Assembly: GCA_021847345.1 (NCBI GenBank)
Contig: JAJZTW010000020.1
Span: 1-59,839 of the forward strand
Direction: 5' to 3'
Source: Pseudomonadota bacterium
GTDB lineage: Bacteria; Pseudomonadota; Gammaproteobacteria; Burkholderiales; Burkholderiaceae_C
Length of the DNA: 59,839 nucleotides
In this document: piece by piece, positions 41,433 to 51,265 of the stretch
Position numbering within the stretch: position 1 is the stretch's first letter
Layout: the number at the start of each line of letters is the position of its first letter
Notes under the pieces: model-generated
What the model saw: only the letters and a program-made list of their open reading frames with translations
The model's database searches: none
Told to the model about the DNA's origin: nothing
Made by a program: the position numbers and the translations under genes

Positions 41433-42281
41433 ATGCCGATCACCTTCCTGCTCGAATTGATGCTGCTGGGCAGCTTCACCGGATGCTTCGCCGGCATGCT
41501 GGGGCTCGGCGGCGGCATGCTGCTGGTGCCGTTCCTGACCTTCATGTTCACGCACCAGCATTTCCCGCCCGAGCTGGTGGTGCACATGGCCATCGCCACG
41601 TCGCTGACCACCATCGTGTTCACGGCGTCGTCGAGCGTGCGCATGCACCATCGCCGGGGCGCGGTGCAGTGGTCGACCGTGCGCTGGCTCGGCCTGGGCG
41701 CACTGCTCGGGACCTTCGTCGGCGCCCATGTGGCCAGCCATCTGCACTCGGGCTGGCTGGCGCTGTTCTTCGGCGGCTTCGTCGGCCTTTCGGCGATTCG
41801 CATGTTCAGCGGCGCGAAGCCTGACGCCGCGCAGCTTCCCGAGCAACGCCTGCCGGCGGCTGGGCTGGTGCTTGCCGCAGGCGGCGGCATCGGCGCGCTG
41901 TCGTCGATGCTGGGCGCAGGCGGCGGCTTCCTGACCGTGCCCTTCCTGCGCTGGCGGGGCGTTCCCATGCGCACCGCGGTCGGAACCAGCGCGGCCACCG
42001 GGCTGCTGATCGCCATCGGCGGGCTGCTCGGCTATGTCTCGGCGGGGCTGGGCGCCGAGGGCCTGCCGCGCTACTCGATGGGCTACGTGTACCTCCCGGC
42101 ACTGCTGGCCTGCTCGGCCACCAGCGTGATCTCGGCGCCCCTCGGCGCCAGCCTGACGCACCGCCTGCCGGTGCACCTGCTGCAGCGAGTGTTCTCGCTG
42201 GTGCTGCTGAGCCTGGCCAGCTACATGTTCTTCAAGGGCCTGCAGCAGATGGGCTGGGTCGCCGGCGCGCACCACGCCTGA
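41433..42281 (+). CDS. TauE/SafE-family membrane transporter
   Basis: A 282-residue inner-membrane protein with about eight hydrophobic segments in two related halves. Each half has the family glycine signature (GMLGLGGGMLLVPFL near residue 24 and MLGAGGGFLTVPFLRW near 160). Members export sulfite, sulfoacetate or other organosulfur anions, but this subgroup has no assigned substrate. The ATG at 41433 is the start that fits the first helix; the longer frame runs through the 6S RNA gene and is rejected. Confidence 0.9.
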   Translation: MPITFLLELMLLGSFTGCFAGMLGLGGGMLLVPFLTFMFTHQHFPPELVVHMAIATSLTTIVFTASSSVRMHHRRGAVQWSTVRWLGLGALLGTFVGAHVASHLHSGWLALFFGGFVGLSAIRMFSGAKPDAAQLPEQRLPAAGLVLAAGGGIGALSSMLGAGGGFLTVPFLRWRGVPMRTAVGTSAATGLLIAIGGLLGYVSAGLGAEGLPRYSMGYVYLPALLACSATSVISAPLGASLTHRLPVHLLQRVFSLVLLSLASYMFFKGLQQMGWVAGAHHA

Positions 42282-42305
42282 GAAGGCGTGAACGGGTCTG
42301 GCGCG

Positions 42306-42818
42306 ATGCAGGAAGGCGCGACGCAACGCTGGGTGCTCGACACCAACGCGGTGCTCGACTGGCTGGTGTTCGACGATGCCTCGATGCGCGCCCCGGCGGC
42401 GCGGCTGCACGCAGGCATGGCCTGCTGGGCGCACACCCGGGCCATGCTCGACGAGCTTGCCGACGTGGTCTCGCGCGAGGTCATCACGCGCCGCGCCGGC
42501 GCGGCGCCCGCCGAGCTGCTGGCGCGCGTGGAGCAGGCGCGCGCCGCCCACGGCCTGCTGCTGCCGACCGCCGCGCGCTGCGCCTGGAACTGCGCCGACG
42601 CCGACGACCAGATGTTCATCGACCTCGCCGTGCACGCGCGCGCGTCGCTGCTGATCACGCGCGACAAGGCGCTGCTGGCGCTGGCCCGCCGGGCCGCTGC
42701 CTGCGGGCTGCGCATCGCTCGCCCTGCCGAATGGATGCCCGAGGCAGGCTTCCCGAACGGAACCTGTGCAGGCCCCGGGCTCAGGCCGGCAGCGGCTGGC
42801 GCCGCGACCACACGATGA
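42306..42818 (+). CDS. PIN-domain protein, putative toxin (COG1569 type)
   Basis: A 170-residue PIN-fold protein. Acidic residues at LDTNAVLDWLVFDD, LDELADVV, NCADADDQMFIDLA and TRDKALL form the metal-binding ribonuclease site, and all appear intact. Such proteins are often toxins with a small antitoxin upstream, but here the gene before it is a transporter and no antitoxin frame is evident. A GTG at 42288 is an alternative start. Its end overlaps the end of lgt by 38 bases on the other strand. Confidence 0.83.
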   Translation: MQEGATQRWVLDTNAVLDWLVFDDASMRAPAARLHAGMACWAHTRAMLDELADVVSREVITRRAGAAPAELLARVEQARAAHGLLLPTAARCAWNCADADDQMFIDLAVHARASLLITRDKALLALARRAAACGLRIARPAEWMPEAGFPNGTCAGPGLRPAAAGAATTR

Positions 42819-43584
42819 GTCCGATGCCCAGCACGATCAGCGGCAGCGACAGCAGCTGCCCCATCGTGGCGCCGAACCACAGGTAGCCGAGGAAGGCGTC
42901 GGGCTGGCGGAAGAACTCGGCCGTGAAGCGCGCCACGCCATAGCCCAGCGAGAACCAGCCGGCGATGAAGCCGCGCGGGCGGGGCTTGGCGCGAAGCCAC
43001 CACAGCAGCGCGAACAGCACCACGCCCTCGAGCGCGAGTTCATACAGTTCCGACGGATAGCGCGGCACCAGCGAGCCCGACTCCGGGTAGACCATCGCCC
43101 CCGGCCACCAAGCGGGTGCCGGGCGCCCCCACAACTCGCCGTTGATGAAATTGCCCAGGCGTCCGAACGCCAGCCCCGGCGGGATCATCGGCGCGATGAA
43201 GTCCACCAGGTTCAGCCAGTTCACCCGATGGCGCCGCGCGATCCACCAGGCCGCCACCAGCACCCCCAGCAGTCCGCCGTGGAAGGACATGCCCCCGTCC
43301 CACACGGCGAACACCTGCATGGGATGGTGGAAGTAGTAGTCGGGCTGGTAGAACAGCACATAGCCGATTCGCCCGCCCAGAATCACCCCGAGCACGCCGA
43401 CGAACAACATGTCCTCGACGTCGCGCATGGTCCAGCCGTACGAGGCATAGGGCGGGTCCTTCAGCCGCCGCCGGGCCAGCAGCCAGAAGCTGATGAAACC
43501 CAGCAGGTACATGATCCCGTACCAGTGGACCTTGAGCGGCCCGAGCCGAATCGCGATGGGATTGAAATCAGGATGAACGAGCAT
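42781..43584 (-). CDS. lgt: Prolipoprotein diacylglyceryl transferase
   Basis: This enzyme transfers diacylglycerol from phosphatidylglycerol to the lipobox cysteine of prolipoproteins, such as BamC in this window. It has 267 residues and seven membrane segments. His102 lies in FHGGLLG and the Lgt signature GRLGNFINGELWGR is at 141-154. The ATG at 43584 gives the normal start. A large nested inverted repeat lies directly upstream, so its promoter would have to be inside or beside that element. Confidence 0.96.
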   Translation of the reverse strand: MLVHPDFNPIAIRLGPLKVHWYGIMYLLGFISFWLLARRRLKDPPYASYGWTMRDVEDMLFVGVLGVILGGRIGYVLFYQPDYYFHHPMQVFAVWDGGMSFHGGLLGVLVAAWWIARRHRVNWLNLVDFIAPMIPPGLAFGRLGNFINGELWGRPAPAWWPGAMVYPESGSLVPRYPSELYELALEGVVLFALLWWLRAKPRPRGFIAGWFSLGYGVARFTAEFFRQPDAFLGYLWFGATMGQLLSLPLIVLGIGLIVWSRRQPLPA

Positions 43585-43601
43585 GCCCTAAAGTGTACTG
43601 G

Positions 43602-43946
43602 GAGCCCCCTCCGTCGCCGGGCGCTAGCCCGGCTCCGTCCCCCCAAGGGGGACAACCCCTGCCTTGGGGCGGCCCTGCGGCAGGAGGTTTCCTGGCTGCG
43701 CGGGATCTCGCGTGGGCGTGGCGTTTTCAGGCGGGCTCCATAGCCGCCTGCGGCGGCCTAAGACAAAGACCACCGCGCGACAGGCCTCAGGCCGCCGCAG
43801 GCGGCTATGCACCGCCACCTGAACCCCGCCGCATCTGCGAGGCTCCCCACTGTCGAGGGCACTCCCACCGCAGGGCCGCCCCAAGGTGGGGTGCGTCCCC
43901 CTCGGGGGGACGGAGCGGGGGTCGCCCCCCGCGACGGAGGGGGCTC
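43602..43946. repeat. Nested inverted-repeat element between clpA and lgt
   Basis: The outer arms 43602-43680 and 43868-43946 (79 bp each) are inverted copies with about 68 matching positions by eye. Inside lies a perfect 21-bp inverted repeat (43739-43759 with 43789-43809, 29-base loop), flanked by a further TTCAGG/CCTGAA pair. The whole 345-bp unit has no credible gene and no transposase, so it resembles a MITE-like or REP-type element. Its right end contains the clpA stop codon. It shares words with the parE-parC repeat. Confidence 0.9.
43739..43809. repeat. Inner 21-bp perfect hairpin of the nested element
   Basis: CATAGCCGCCTGCGGCGGCCT (minus its last base: 20 of 21 shown by arms 43739-43758) pairs perfectly with 43789-43809. 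The loop of 29 bases contains a short A/G-rich tract. Read on the minus strand it would form in RNA after clpA and before lgt. Confidence 0.88.
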
Positions 43947-46242
43947 ACACTGCTTCGGGTTCCCGACGGCGCGGCGGCTTGGACTCGGGCTCCGAGATGT
44001 CGAGCTGGATCTGCCCGGCGTCGTCGATGTCCACGGTCACGCGGCCGCCGTCGACCAGGCGGCCGAACAGCAGCTCGTCGGCGAGTGCGCGACGAATCGT
44101 GTCCTGGATCAGGCGCTGCATCGGGCGCGCGCCCATCAGCGGGTCGAATCCCTTGGCGGCCAGGTGCTTGCGCAGCGTGTCGGTGAACGTGGCCTCGACG
44201 CGCTTCTCGGCCAGCTGCGATTCGAGCTGCAGCAGGAACTTGTCGACCACGCGCAGGATGATGGCTTCGTCCAGCGCGCGGAAGTTGATGATCGCGTCCA
44301 GACGGTTGCGGAACTCGGGCGAGAACATGCGCTTGATGTCGGCCATCTCGTCGCCGCGCTCGCGGCGCGACGTGAAGCCGATCGCGCCCTTCTGCATGGT
44401 CTCGGCGCCCGCGTTGGTGGTCATGACCAGGATCACGTTGCGGAAGTCGGCCTTGCGCCCGTTGTTGTCGGTCAGCGTGCCGTTGTCCATGACCTGCAGC
44501 AGCACGTTGAACACATCCGGGTGGGCCTTCTCGATCTCGTCGAGCAACAGCACCGCATGGGGCTTCTTGGTGACGGCCTCGGTCAGCAGGCCGCCCTGGT
44601 CGAAGCCCACGTAGCCGGGGGGCGCACCGATCAGGCGCGACACGGTGTGGCGCTCCATGTACTCGGACATGTCGAAACGCACCAGTTCGATGCCCAGCAC
44701 GAAGGCCAACTGGCGCGCGACCTCGGTCTTGCCGACACCGGTCGGGCCGCTGAACAGGAACGAGCCGATCGGCTTGTCCGGCTTGCCCAGCCCCGAGCGG
44801 GTCATCTTGATCGCCGCCGACAACGCGCCGATGGCCTCGTCCTGGCCGAACACGACGTTCCTCAGGTCGCGCTCGAGGTTGCGCAGCTTCGAGCGGTCGT
44901 CGGTGGTGACGCTGTGCACCGGCACGCGTGCGATCTTGGAAACGATGTCCTCGATCTCGCTCTTGCCGATGGTCTTCTTCTGCTTGCTCTTGGGCAGCAC
45001 GCGCTGCGCCGCGCCGGCCTCGTCGATGACGTCGATGGCCTTGTCCGGCAGGTGGCGGTCGTTGATGTACTTGGCCGACAGCTCGGCGGCCGCCGTCAGC
45101 GCCCCGGCGCCGTACTTGACCCCGTGGTGCTCCTCGAAGCGCGACTTCAGGCCCTTGAGGATCTCCACCGTCTGCTCGACGCTGGGCTCGACCACGTCGA
45201 TCTTCTGGAAGCGCCGCGACAACGCCGCGTCCTTCTCGAAGATTCCCCGGTACTCGGTGAAGGTGGTCGCGCCGATGCAGCGCAGCTGGCCCGAGGTCAG
45301 CGCCGGCTTGAGCAGGTTGGAAGCGTCCAGCGTGCCGCCCGACGCGGCACCGGCACCGATCAGGGTGTGGATCTCGTCGATGAACAGGATCGCGTGGGGC
45401 ATTTCACGGATCTGCTTGATCACCGCCTTGATCCGCTGCTCGAAATCTCCGCGGTACTTGGTTCCCGCCAGCAGCGCGCCCATGTCCAGCGAATACACCA
45501 CGCCGCCCTCGAGCACCGCGGGTACCTGGCCCTGCACGATGCGCCACGCCAGCCCTTCGGCGATGGCGGTCTTGCCGACGCCGGCCTCGCCGACCAGCAG
45601 CGGGTTGTTCTTGCGCCTGCGGCACAGCACCTGGATCACGCGCTCGACCTCCGCCTCGCGCCCGATCAGCGGGTCGATGCGCCCGTCGCGTGCCAGCTGG
45701 TTGAGGTTCTGCGTGAACTGGTCGAGCGGGGTTTCCTTGCCCTCGCGCTCCTCTTCCTCGCCGGGTGCGCCCTGCGAGGCCGGCTTGGCCGGCTCCAGCG
45801 GGTCGGTCTTGCGAATTCCGTGCGACAGGTAGTTGACCACGTCCAGCCGGGTCACCCCCTGCTGGTGCAGGTAGTACACGGCGTGCGAGTCCTTCTCGCT
45901 GAAGATGGCCACCAGCACGTTGGCGCCGGTGACTTCCTTCTTGCCGTTGCTCGACGACTGCACATGCATGATGGCGCGCTGGATCACGCGCTGGAAACCC
46001 AGCGTGGGCTGCGTGTCCACCTCGTCCGAGCCGGGCACCACGGGGGTATTGTCCTTGACGAAATTGCTCAGACTCTTGCGCAGGTCGTCCAGATTGGCCG
46101 AGCAGGCGCGCAGCACCTCGGCCGCCGACGGGTTGTCCAGCAGCGCGAGCAGCAGGTGCTCCACGGTGATGAACTCGTGCCGCTGCTGCCGGGCCTCGAC
46201 GAAGGCCATATGCAGACTGACTTCCAGTTCCTGGGCGATCAT
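43945..46242 (-). CDS. clpA: ATP-dependent Clp protease ATP-binding subunit ClpA
   Basis: An AAA+ unfoldase that feeds substrates to ClpP. Its N-terminal domain binds ClpS. The first AAA module has Walker A GEAGVGKT and Walker B ILFIDEIHTL; the second has GPTGVGKT and VLLLDEIEKAH. The 765-residue length is normal and lacks the ClpB middle coiled coil. An AGGAGAG ribosome site precedes the ATG at 46242. It lies 9 bases downstream of clpS, the usual adaptor-unfoldase operon. Its TGA is part of the repeat end at 43946. Confidence 0.97.
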   Translation of the reverse strand: MIAQELEVSLHMAFVEARQQRHEFITVEHLLLALLDNPSAAEVLRACSANLDDLRKSLSNFVKDNTPVVPGSDEVDTQPTLGFQRVIQRAIMHVQSSSNGKKEVTGANVLVAIFSEKDSHAVYYLHQQGVTRLDVVNYLSHGIRKTDPLEPAKPASQGAPGEEEEREGKETPLDQFTQNLNQLARDGRIDPLIGREAEVERVIQVLCRRRKNNPLLVGEAGVGKTAIAEGLAWRIVQGQVPAVLEGGVVYSLDMGALLAGTKYRGDFEQRIKAVIKQIREMPHAILFIDEIHTLIGAGAASGGTLDASNLLKPALTSGQLRCIGATTFTEYRGIFEKDAALSRRFQKIDVVEPSVEQTVEILKGLKSRFEEHHGVKYGAGALTAAAELSAKYINDRHLPDKAIDVIDEAGAAQRVLPKSKQKKTIGKSEIEDIVSKIARVPVHSVTTDDRSKLRNLERDLRNVVFGQDEAIGALSAAIKMTRSGLGKPDKPIGSFLFSGPTGVGKTEVARQLAFVLGIELVRFDMSEYMERHTVSRLIGAPPGYVGFDQGGLLTEAVTKKPHAVLLLDEIEKAHPDVFNVLLQVMDNGTLTDNNGRKADFRNVILVMTTNAGAETMQKGAIGFTSRRERGDEMADIKRMFSPEFRNRLDAIINFRALDEAIILRVVDKFLLQLESQLAEKRVEATFTDTLRKHLAAKGFDPLMGARPMQRLIQDTIRRALADELLFGRLVDGGRVTVDIDDAGQIQLDISEPESKPPRRREPEAV

Positions 46243-46251
46243 GACACTCTC

Positions 46252-46581
46252 CTAAACAGCTTCCATCACGCACTGCAGCGGATGGCCGGCCTGGCGCGCT
46301 GCCGCCATGACCTGTTCCACCTTGGTCGCGGCCACGTCCTTCGCATACACCCCGCAGACCCCCCTGCCATGCTGGTGCACCTTGAGCATGATCTGGGTCG
46401 CGGTTTCGAAATCCTTGGAAAAGTACTGCTGGATCACGAGCACGACGAACTCCATCGGAGTGAAGTCGTCGTTCAACATCACCACCTGATACAGCGGCGG
46501 AGGCTTGAGACGTTGCTCCTGGCGCTCCACCACCGCCGCCGAACCGGGGCTGGCGCCGGGAAGCTTGCGGGGCTTGGACAT
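46252..46581 (-). CDS. clpS: ATP-dependent Clp protease adaptor ClpS
   Basis: A 109-residue adaptor that delivers N-degron proteins to Clp[17 protein letters not shown] is the N-end-binding region with the Asn-Asp pair, and an extended N-terminal tail (residues 1-32) inserts into Clp[21 protein letters not shown] is the second hallmark. The ATG at 46581 gives the usual length; the longer frame from 46710 is not family-like. Confidence 0.97.
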   Translation of the reverse strand: MSKPRKLPGASPGSAAVVERQEQRLKPPPLYQVVMLNDDFTPMEFVVLVIQQYFSKDFETATQIMLKVHQHGRGVCGVYAKDVAATKVEQVMAAARQAGHPLQCVMEAV

Positions 46582-46874
46582 AAAACGGATTCTAGGGTCT
46601 CGACAGCACTGGCACCGCCGAAGCGGCCTCGGTCCCATTGTCGGACAAAGTGCGCGATCCGTGTGGAGGGCGCATGCGCCGCTGCGCGCTTGTTGCCCCG
46701 GCGCAAACATCGCGCGGGAGGACCTGGCGGCGCCATCAAAGGCCCGTCAATCGGCCGGCAGGAAGCCGCGAGGGTGCCGGCAGGCGGCCCGCCCGGGGCG
46801 GGGGGCCTTGCCGCGCCCGGCGGGCGCGGCGCGTGGTCGCCGCGCGCTCGCGCCGCGACCACCGTGGGCCATGC
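46582..46874. other. Gap between icd and clpS, no gene seen
   Basis: About 290 bases on the minus-strand path from clpS back to icd. The icd-proximal half is extremely GC-rich (for example CGCGCCCGGCGGGCGCG near 46815), so it can form stable hairpins that may stop icd transcripts. The clpS promoter should lie near 46590-46700; I see no convincing -10/-35 pair. Confidence 0.5.
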
Positions 46875-48128
<1,254 letters not shown>

Positions 48129-48154
48129 GAAGTTCTCCGGTGCAAGAAGACAGC

Positions 48155-48199
48155 ATTCTAGCGTTGCGCGGGCAGGATTCGTGAAGTCTTTTATAAGAC
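48155..48199 (-). promoter_or_regulatory. icd promoter and palindromic operator-like site
   Basis: On the minus strand, TAGAAT (complement of 48155-48160) is a strong -10 placed about 27 bases before the icd start. GTCTTTTATAAGAC (48186-48199) is a 5+4+5 palindrome next to the expected -35 position. It resembles TCTTATATAAGA-type sites that I recall being assigned to GntR-family TCA-cycle regulators (SdhR) in Betaproteobacteria; that link is from memory and unverified. Confidence 0.5.
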
Positions 48200-48360
48200 A
48201 CAAGACCTGGATCAACAACCACATGGCCCCGCTCGGCAGCGCTGCCGTGCCATGCGTGCGCGGCGACGCCGAGCAGAACATGTCAACCGGACTTCCCCGA
48301 CGCGCGTTAGGGCTGTGATCCTTCCGGATCGCTCCACTTTCTCTCAAAGGCTAATCAGTC

Positions 48361-48549
48361 ATGAAAAAGATCATTGCCGCCGTTTTTGCTCTGTTCTTCG
48401 CCACCGCCGCGATGGCCCAGGCCGCCACGGAAGCCAAGCCCGCCGAAGGCGCCAAGCCGGCCGCTCACAAGGTCGTGAAGCACAAGGCGGTCAAGCATCA
48501 CAAGAAGGCCGCCAAGAAGGCGATGAAGAAGGAAGAAGCCAAGAAGTAA
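48361..48549 (+). CDS. Small exported lysine-rich protein
   Basis: A 62-residue protein. A signal peptide (MKKIIAAVFALFFATAAMA, cleavage likely after the last Ala) is followed by a mature region of about 43 residues made almost only of Lys, Ala, His and Glu (KHKAVKHHKKAAKKAM). AAAGG (48345-48349) precedes the ATG at 48361, and a clean terminator follows. I do not recognise a characterised family. A cationic periplasmic peptide could bind nucleic acid, LPS or metal through its histidines; all of this is speculation. Confidence 0.78.
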   Translation: MKKIIAAVFALFFATAAMAQAATEAKPAEGAKPAAHKVVKHKAVKHHKKAAKKAMKKEEAKK

Positions 48550-48608
48550 GCCCTTCACAGGGCCTCAAGGCGTGGAGCGCGGGCCCGAACGGTCCGCGTG
48601 AATGCCCC

Positions 48609-48630
48609 AAGCGCCTTCGGGCGCTTTTTT
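48609..48630 (+). terminator. Rho-independent terminator after the Lys-rich gene
   Basis: AAGCGCC (48609-48615) pairs with GGCGCTT (48620-48626) around a TTCG tetraloop, followed by T residues to 48630. It is a textbook intrinsic terminator, about 60 bases after the stop. Confidence 0.93.
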
Positions 48631-48696
48631 CATGGTCCCGCAGCGGTGCCCGGGAGCACAATCGGGCCTTTGCATCCACGACCCGTCGAGCGCGAC

Positions 48697-49167
48697 ATGT
48701 CCCAGCGGTTCCCGATCCCCGCGACCCACGCGGCCTGCGTTGCCTGCCTGCTGCTGAGCCTGCTCGGCAGCGCCGCCGCCACCGACAAGCTGCCGGTGCT
48801 CCGCCTGAACGTGGGCAAGCACTCCGTGGTGGCCGAGGTGGCCAGCACGCGCGCGCAGCAGGAAACGGGCCTGATGTACCGGCGCAGCCTGGCGCAGGAC
48901 CACGGCATGCTGTTCGTGTTCCGTCAGGACCAGGACGTATGCATGTGGATGAAGAACACCTACGTGCCGCTGAGCGTTGCCTTCATCGCCAGGGATGGCG
49001 AGATCCGTCGCATCTCCGACATGCGCCCGTTGACCCTGGATGCGCACTGCGCCGGGTATGCCGTGCGCTACGCCCTCGAAATGCCCAGGGGTTGGTTCGC
49101 TGCGCACGCGGTGGCTGCCGGCACCGAGGTACGCGACCTGCCGGCGCCGGCAAGCGCGGGAGACTGA
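48697..49167 (+). CDS. DUF192 family exported protein
   Basis: A 156-residue protein with an N-terminal signal peptide (about residues 1-28). Its single DUF192 domain is recognised by TRAQQETGLMYRRSL, GMLFVFRQ and MWMKNTYVPLSVAFI. The family is widespread and its function unknown. The ATG at 48697 is chosen because it opens the signal peptide; the frame upstream passes through the terminator. It converges on sodB, with 31 bases between the stops. Confidence 0.87.
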   Translation: MSQRFPIPATHAACVACLLLSLLGSAAATDKLPVLRLNVGKHSVVAEVASTRAQQETGLMYRRSLAQDHGMLFVFRQDQDVCMWMKNTYVPLSVAFIARDGEIRRISDMRPLTLDAHCAGYAVRYALEMPRGWFAAHAVAAGTEVRDLPAPASAGD

Positions 49168-49198
49168 CCCAGTCCCCCGCGCCTGGAAGCCTGGCCGC

Positions 49199-49783
49199 TC
49201 AGGCGAGCTGGCTTTCGGCGAACTTCCAGTTGGCCAGCTTGTCCAGGAAGGTGCTGACGAAATCCGGGCGACGATTGCGGTAGTCGACGTAGTAGGCGTG
49301 TTCCCACACGTCCACGGTCAGCAGCGGCTTGTCGCCGGCGGTCAGCGGGGTGCCCGCGTTGCCGGTGTTGACGATGTCCACGCCGCCGTCGGCCTTTTGC
49401 ACCAGCCAGGTCCAGCCGGAGCCGAAGTTGCCGACGGCCGACTTGTGGAAGGCCTCCTTGAAGGCGGCGAAGCTGCCCCACTTCGCGTCGATCTTCGCGC
49501 GCAGCGCGCCCGACGGCTCGCCGCCGCCCTGCGGGCTCAGGCAGTTCCAGAAAAAGCTGTGGTTCCAGACCTGCGCGGCATTGTTGAACACGCCGCCGGC
49601 CGGAGCCTTGCGAATGATCTCCTCGAGGCTGAGGGATTCGAATTCGGTGCCCTTGATCAAGTTGTTCAGGTTGGTCACGTACGCCTGGTGGTGCTTCCCA
49701 TGGTGATACTCGAGGGTTTCACGCGACATGTGGGGCGCCAGCGCGTCCAGCGCGAAGGGCAAGGCGGGGAGTTGGTGTTGCAT
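49199..49783 (-). CDS. sodB: Iron superoxide dismutase
   Basis: A 194-residue superoxide dismutase. Metal ligands are His27 (EYHHGKHH), the His in WNHSFFW, and the Asp and His in [24 protein letters not shown] and the Gly/Gln pattern before the third ligand favour the Fe form, as does the length. AAAGG precedes the ATG at 49783. It detoxifies superoxide in the cytoplasm. It follows xseA on the same strand after about 105 bases. Confidence 0.95.
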   Translation of the reverse strand: MQHQLPALPFALDALAPHMSRETLEYHHGKHHQAYVTNLNNLIKGTEFESLSLEEIIRKAPAGGVFNNAAQVWNHSFFWNCLSPQGGGEPSGALRAKIDAKWGSFAAFKEAFHKSAVGNFGSGWTWLVQKADGGVDIVNTGNAGTPLTAGDKPLLTVDVWEHAYYVDYRNRRPDFVSTFLDKLANWKFAESQLA

Positions 49784-49888
49784 GAGTCGGCCTTTCGAGG
49801 TTGAGGGTTGAGCGGAGCCCGCGCCGCAGGGCGCACCCCGGACGGACACGACACACGACTGCGCGCGGGCGTGGGAATCCGGCCGATT

Positions 49889-51265
49889 CTAGGAAGATTC
49901 GTCGTTTCGGGTACCGAACAGGTCGCGCAACGGGTGCTCCACGGTATTGACGCCTTGCAATTGCAGGCTGGCGGCCGATCGTGCAGTGGCCAGCACCAGC
50001 GTCTGGCCCGACTGCAAGGATGCGGCGTCGTCCAGCAGTGAGCCGTCGGGCTGCCACGCCAGGCAGTAGCCCCGGCGCAGCGTGGCCGAGGGGTCGAGGG
50101 CACGCAGGCGCGCTCCCAGCCCGAGCAGCTGCTGCTGCCGCTGCCATCTCGCCTGCTCCAGGGCCGGGCGCAGGCGCCTGGCCAGTTCCTGCAGGCGAGT
50201 CGCGCGCCCCGACAGCGCCTGGCCGGGCACCATGCGCAGGCGCTGCTGTGCCATTTGCAATCGTTGCTCGCGCCCGAGCGTGGCCGAAGCGAGTGCCTGG
50301 CGCAGGCGCGCATGCAGATCGCGCAGATGCAGTTCGGCCGCGCGCAGCACGCGCGCAGGAGGCGGCAGGCGCAGTTGCAGGCGGTCCACGCGCTGGTGCT
50401 CCCGGCCCACGCGGTTGTGCACGGCGTGATGCAACGCGCGCGCCGCCTGCGCCAGGCGCGCCAGGAGCTCCTCGCGCGCCGGGGCGCACATCTCGGCCGC
50501 CGCCGTGGGCGTCGGCGCGCGCATGTCGGCGGCGAAATCGGCGATCGTGAAGTCGGTTTCGTGCCCGACCCCGCTGATCACCGGGATCGAGCTGTGCGCC
50601 AGCACGCGGGCCAGGGCCTCGTCGTTGAAGGCCCACAGGTCCTCCAGCGAACCGCCGCCGCGCACCAGCAGCAGCACGTCGACCTCGGCGCGCGCCTGCG
50701 CCGTGCGCAGCGCGCGCACCAACTCGGCGGGCGCCGCGGCGCCCTGCACGCTCGCTGGATAGATCACCACGCGCACCTGCGGGCTGCGTCGGCGCAGCGT
50801 GACCAGCACGTCGTGCAGCGCCGCCGCCTGCGTGGACGTGACGATGCCCACGCTGCGCACGTCGGCCGGCAGCGCCTGCTTGCGCCGGGCATCGAACAGG
50901 CCTTCGGCGCGCAGGCGCTCCCTGAGCCGCAGGAATTGCTCCATGAGGGCACCCTGGCCGAAGCGACGCACCGATTCCACCTGCAGTTGCAGATCGCCGC
51001 GCGGCTCGTAGATGCCCACCTCGGCCCGCAACTCCACCTGCACGCCGTCGCGCAGCTCGAAATCGACCAAAGACGCGCGTTGCCGGAACATCACGCAACG
51101 AAGTTGGGCATTCTGATCACGAATCGCAAAGTAGCAATGCCCGCTGGCGGCGCGCGTGAACCCGCTGATCTCCCCCTGCACGGTCACCACGCCGAAACGC
51201 GACCACAGCGCGTCGGCAAGGGCACGCGCCAGCGCACCCACGCTCCAGGATCGGATTTCAGGCAT
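49889..51265 (-). CDS. xseA: Exodeoxyribonuclease VII large subunit
   Basis: The large subunit of a single-strand exonuclease used in mismatch repair and degradation of damaged DNA. The N-terminal OB fold (WSVGALARALADALWSRFG) and the central catalytic domain (GIVTSTQAAALHDVL, RGGGSLEDLWAFNDE, GVGHETDFTIADFAADMRAPTP split over about 30 residues) are conserved. A long coiled coil follows. The 458-residue length is normal. The ATG at 51265 is the family start. The small subunit xseB is not in the window. Confidence 0.95.
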   Translation of the reverse strand: MPEIRSWSVGALARALADALWSRFGVVTVQGEISGFTRAASGHCYFAIRDQNAQLRCVMFRQRASLVDFELRDGVQVELRAEVGIYEPRGDLQLQVESVRRFGQGALMEQFLRLRERLRAEGLFDARRKQALPADVRSVGIVTSTQAAALHDVLVTLRRRSPQVRVVIYPASVQGAAAPAELVRALRTAQARAEVDVLLLVRGGGSLEDLWAFNDEALARVLAHSSIPVISGVGHETDFTIADFAADMRAPTPTAAAEMCAPAREELLARLAQAARALHHAVHNRVGREHQRVDRLQLRLPPPARVLRAAELHLRDLHARLRQALASATLGREQRLQMAQQRLRMVPGQALSGRATRLQELARRLRPALEQARWQRQQQLLGLGARLRALDPSATLRRGYCLAWQPDGSLLDDAASLQSGQTLVLATARSAASLQLQGVNTVEHPLRDLFGTRNDESS

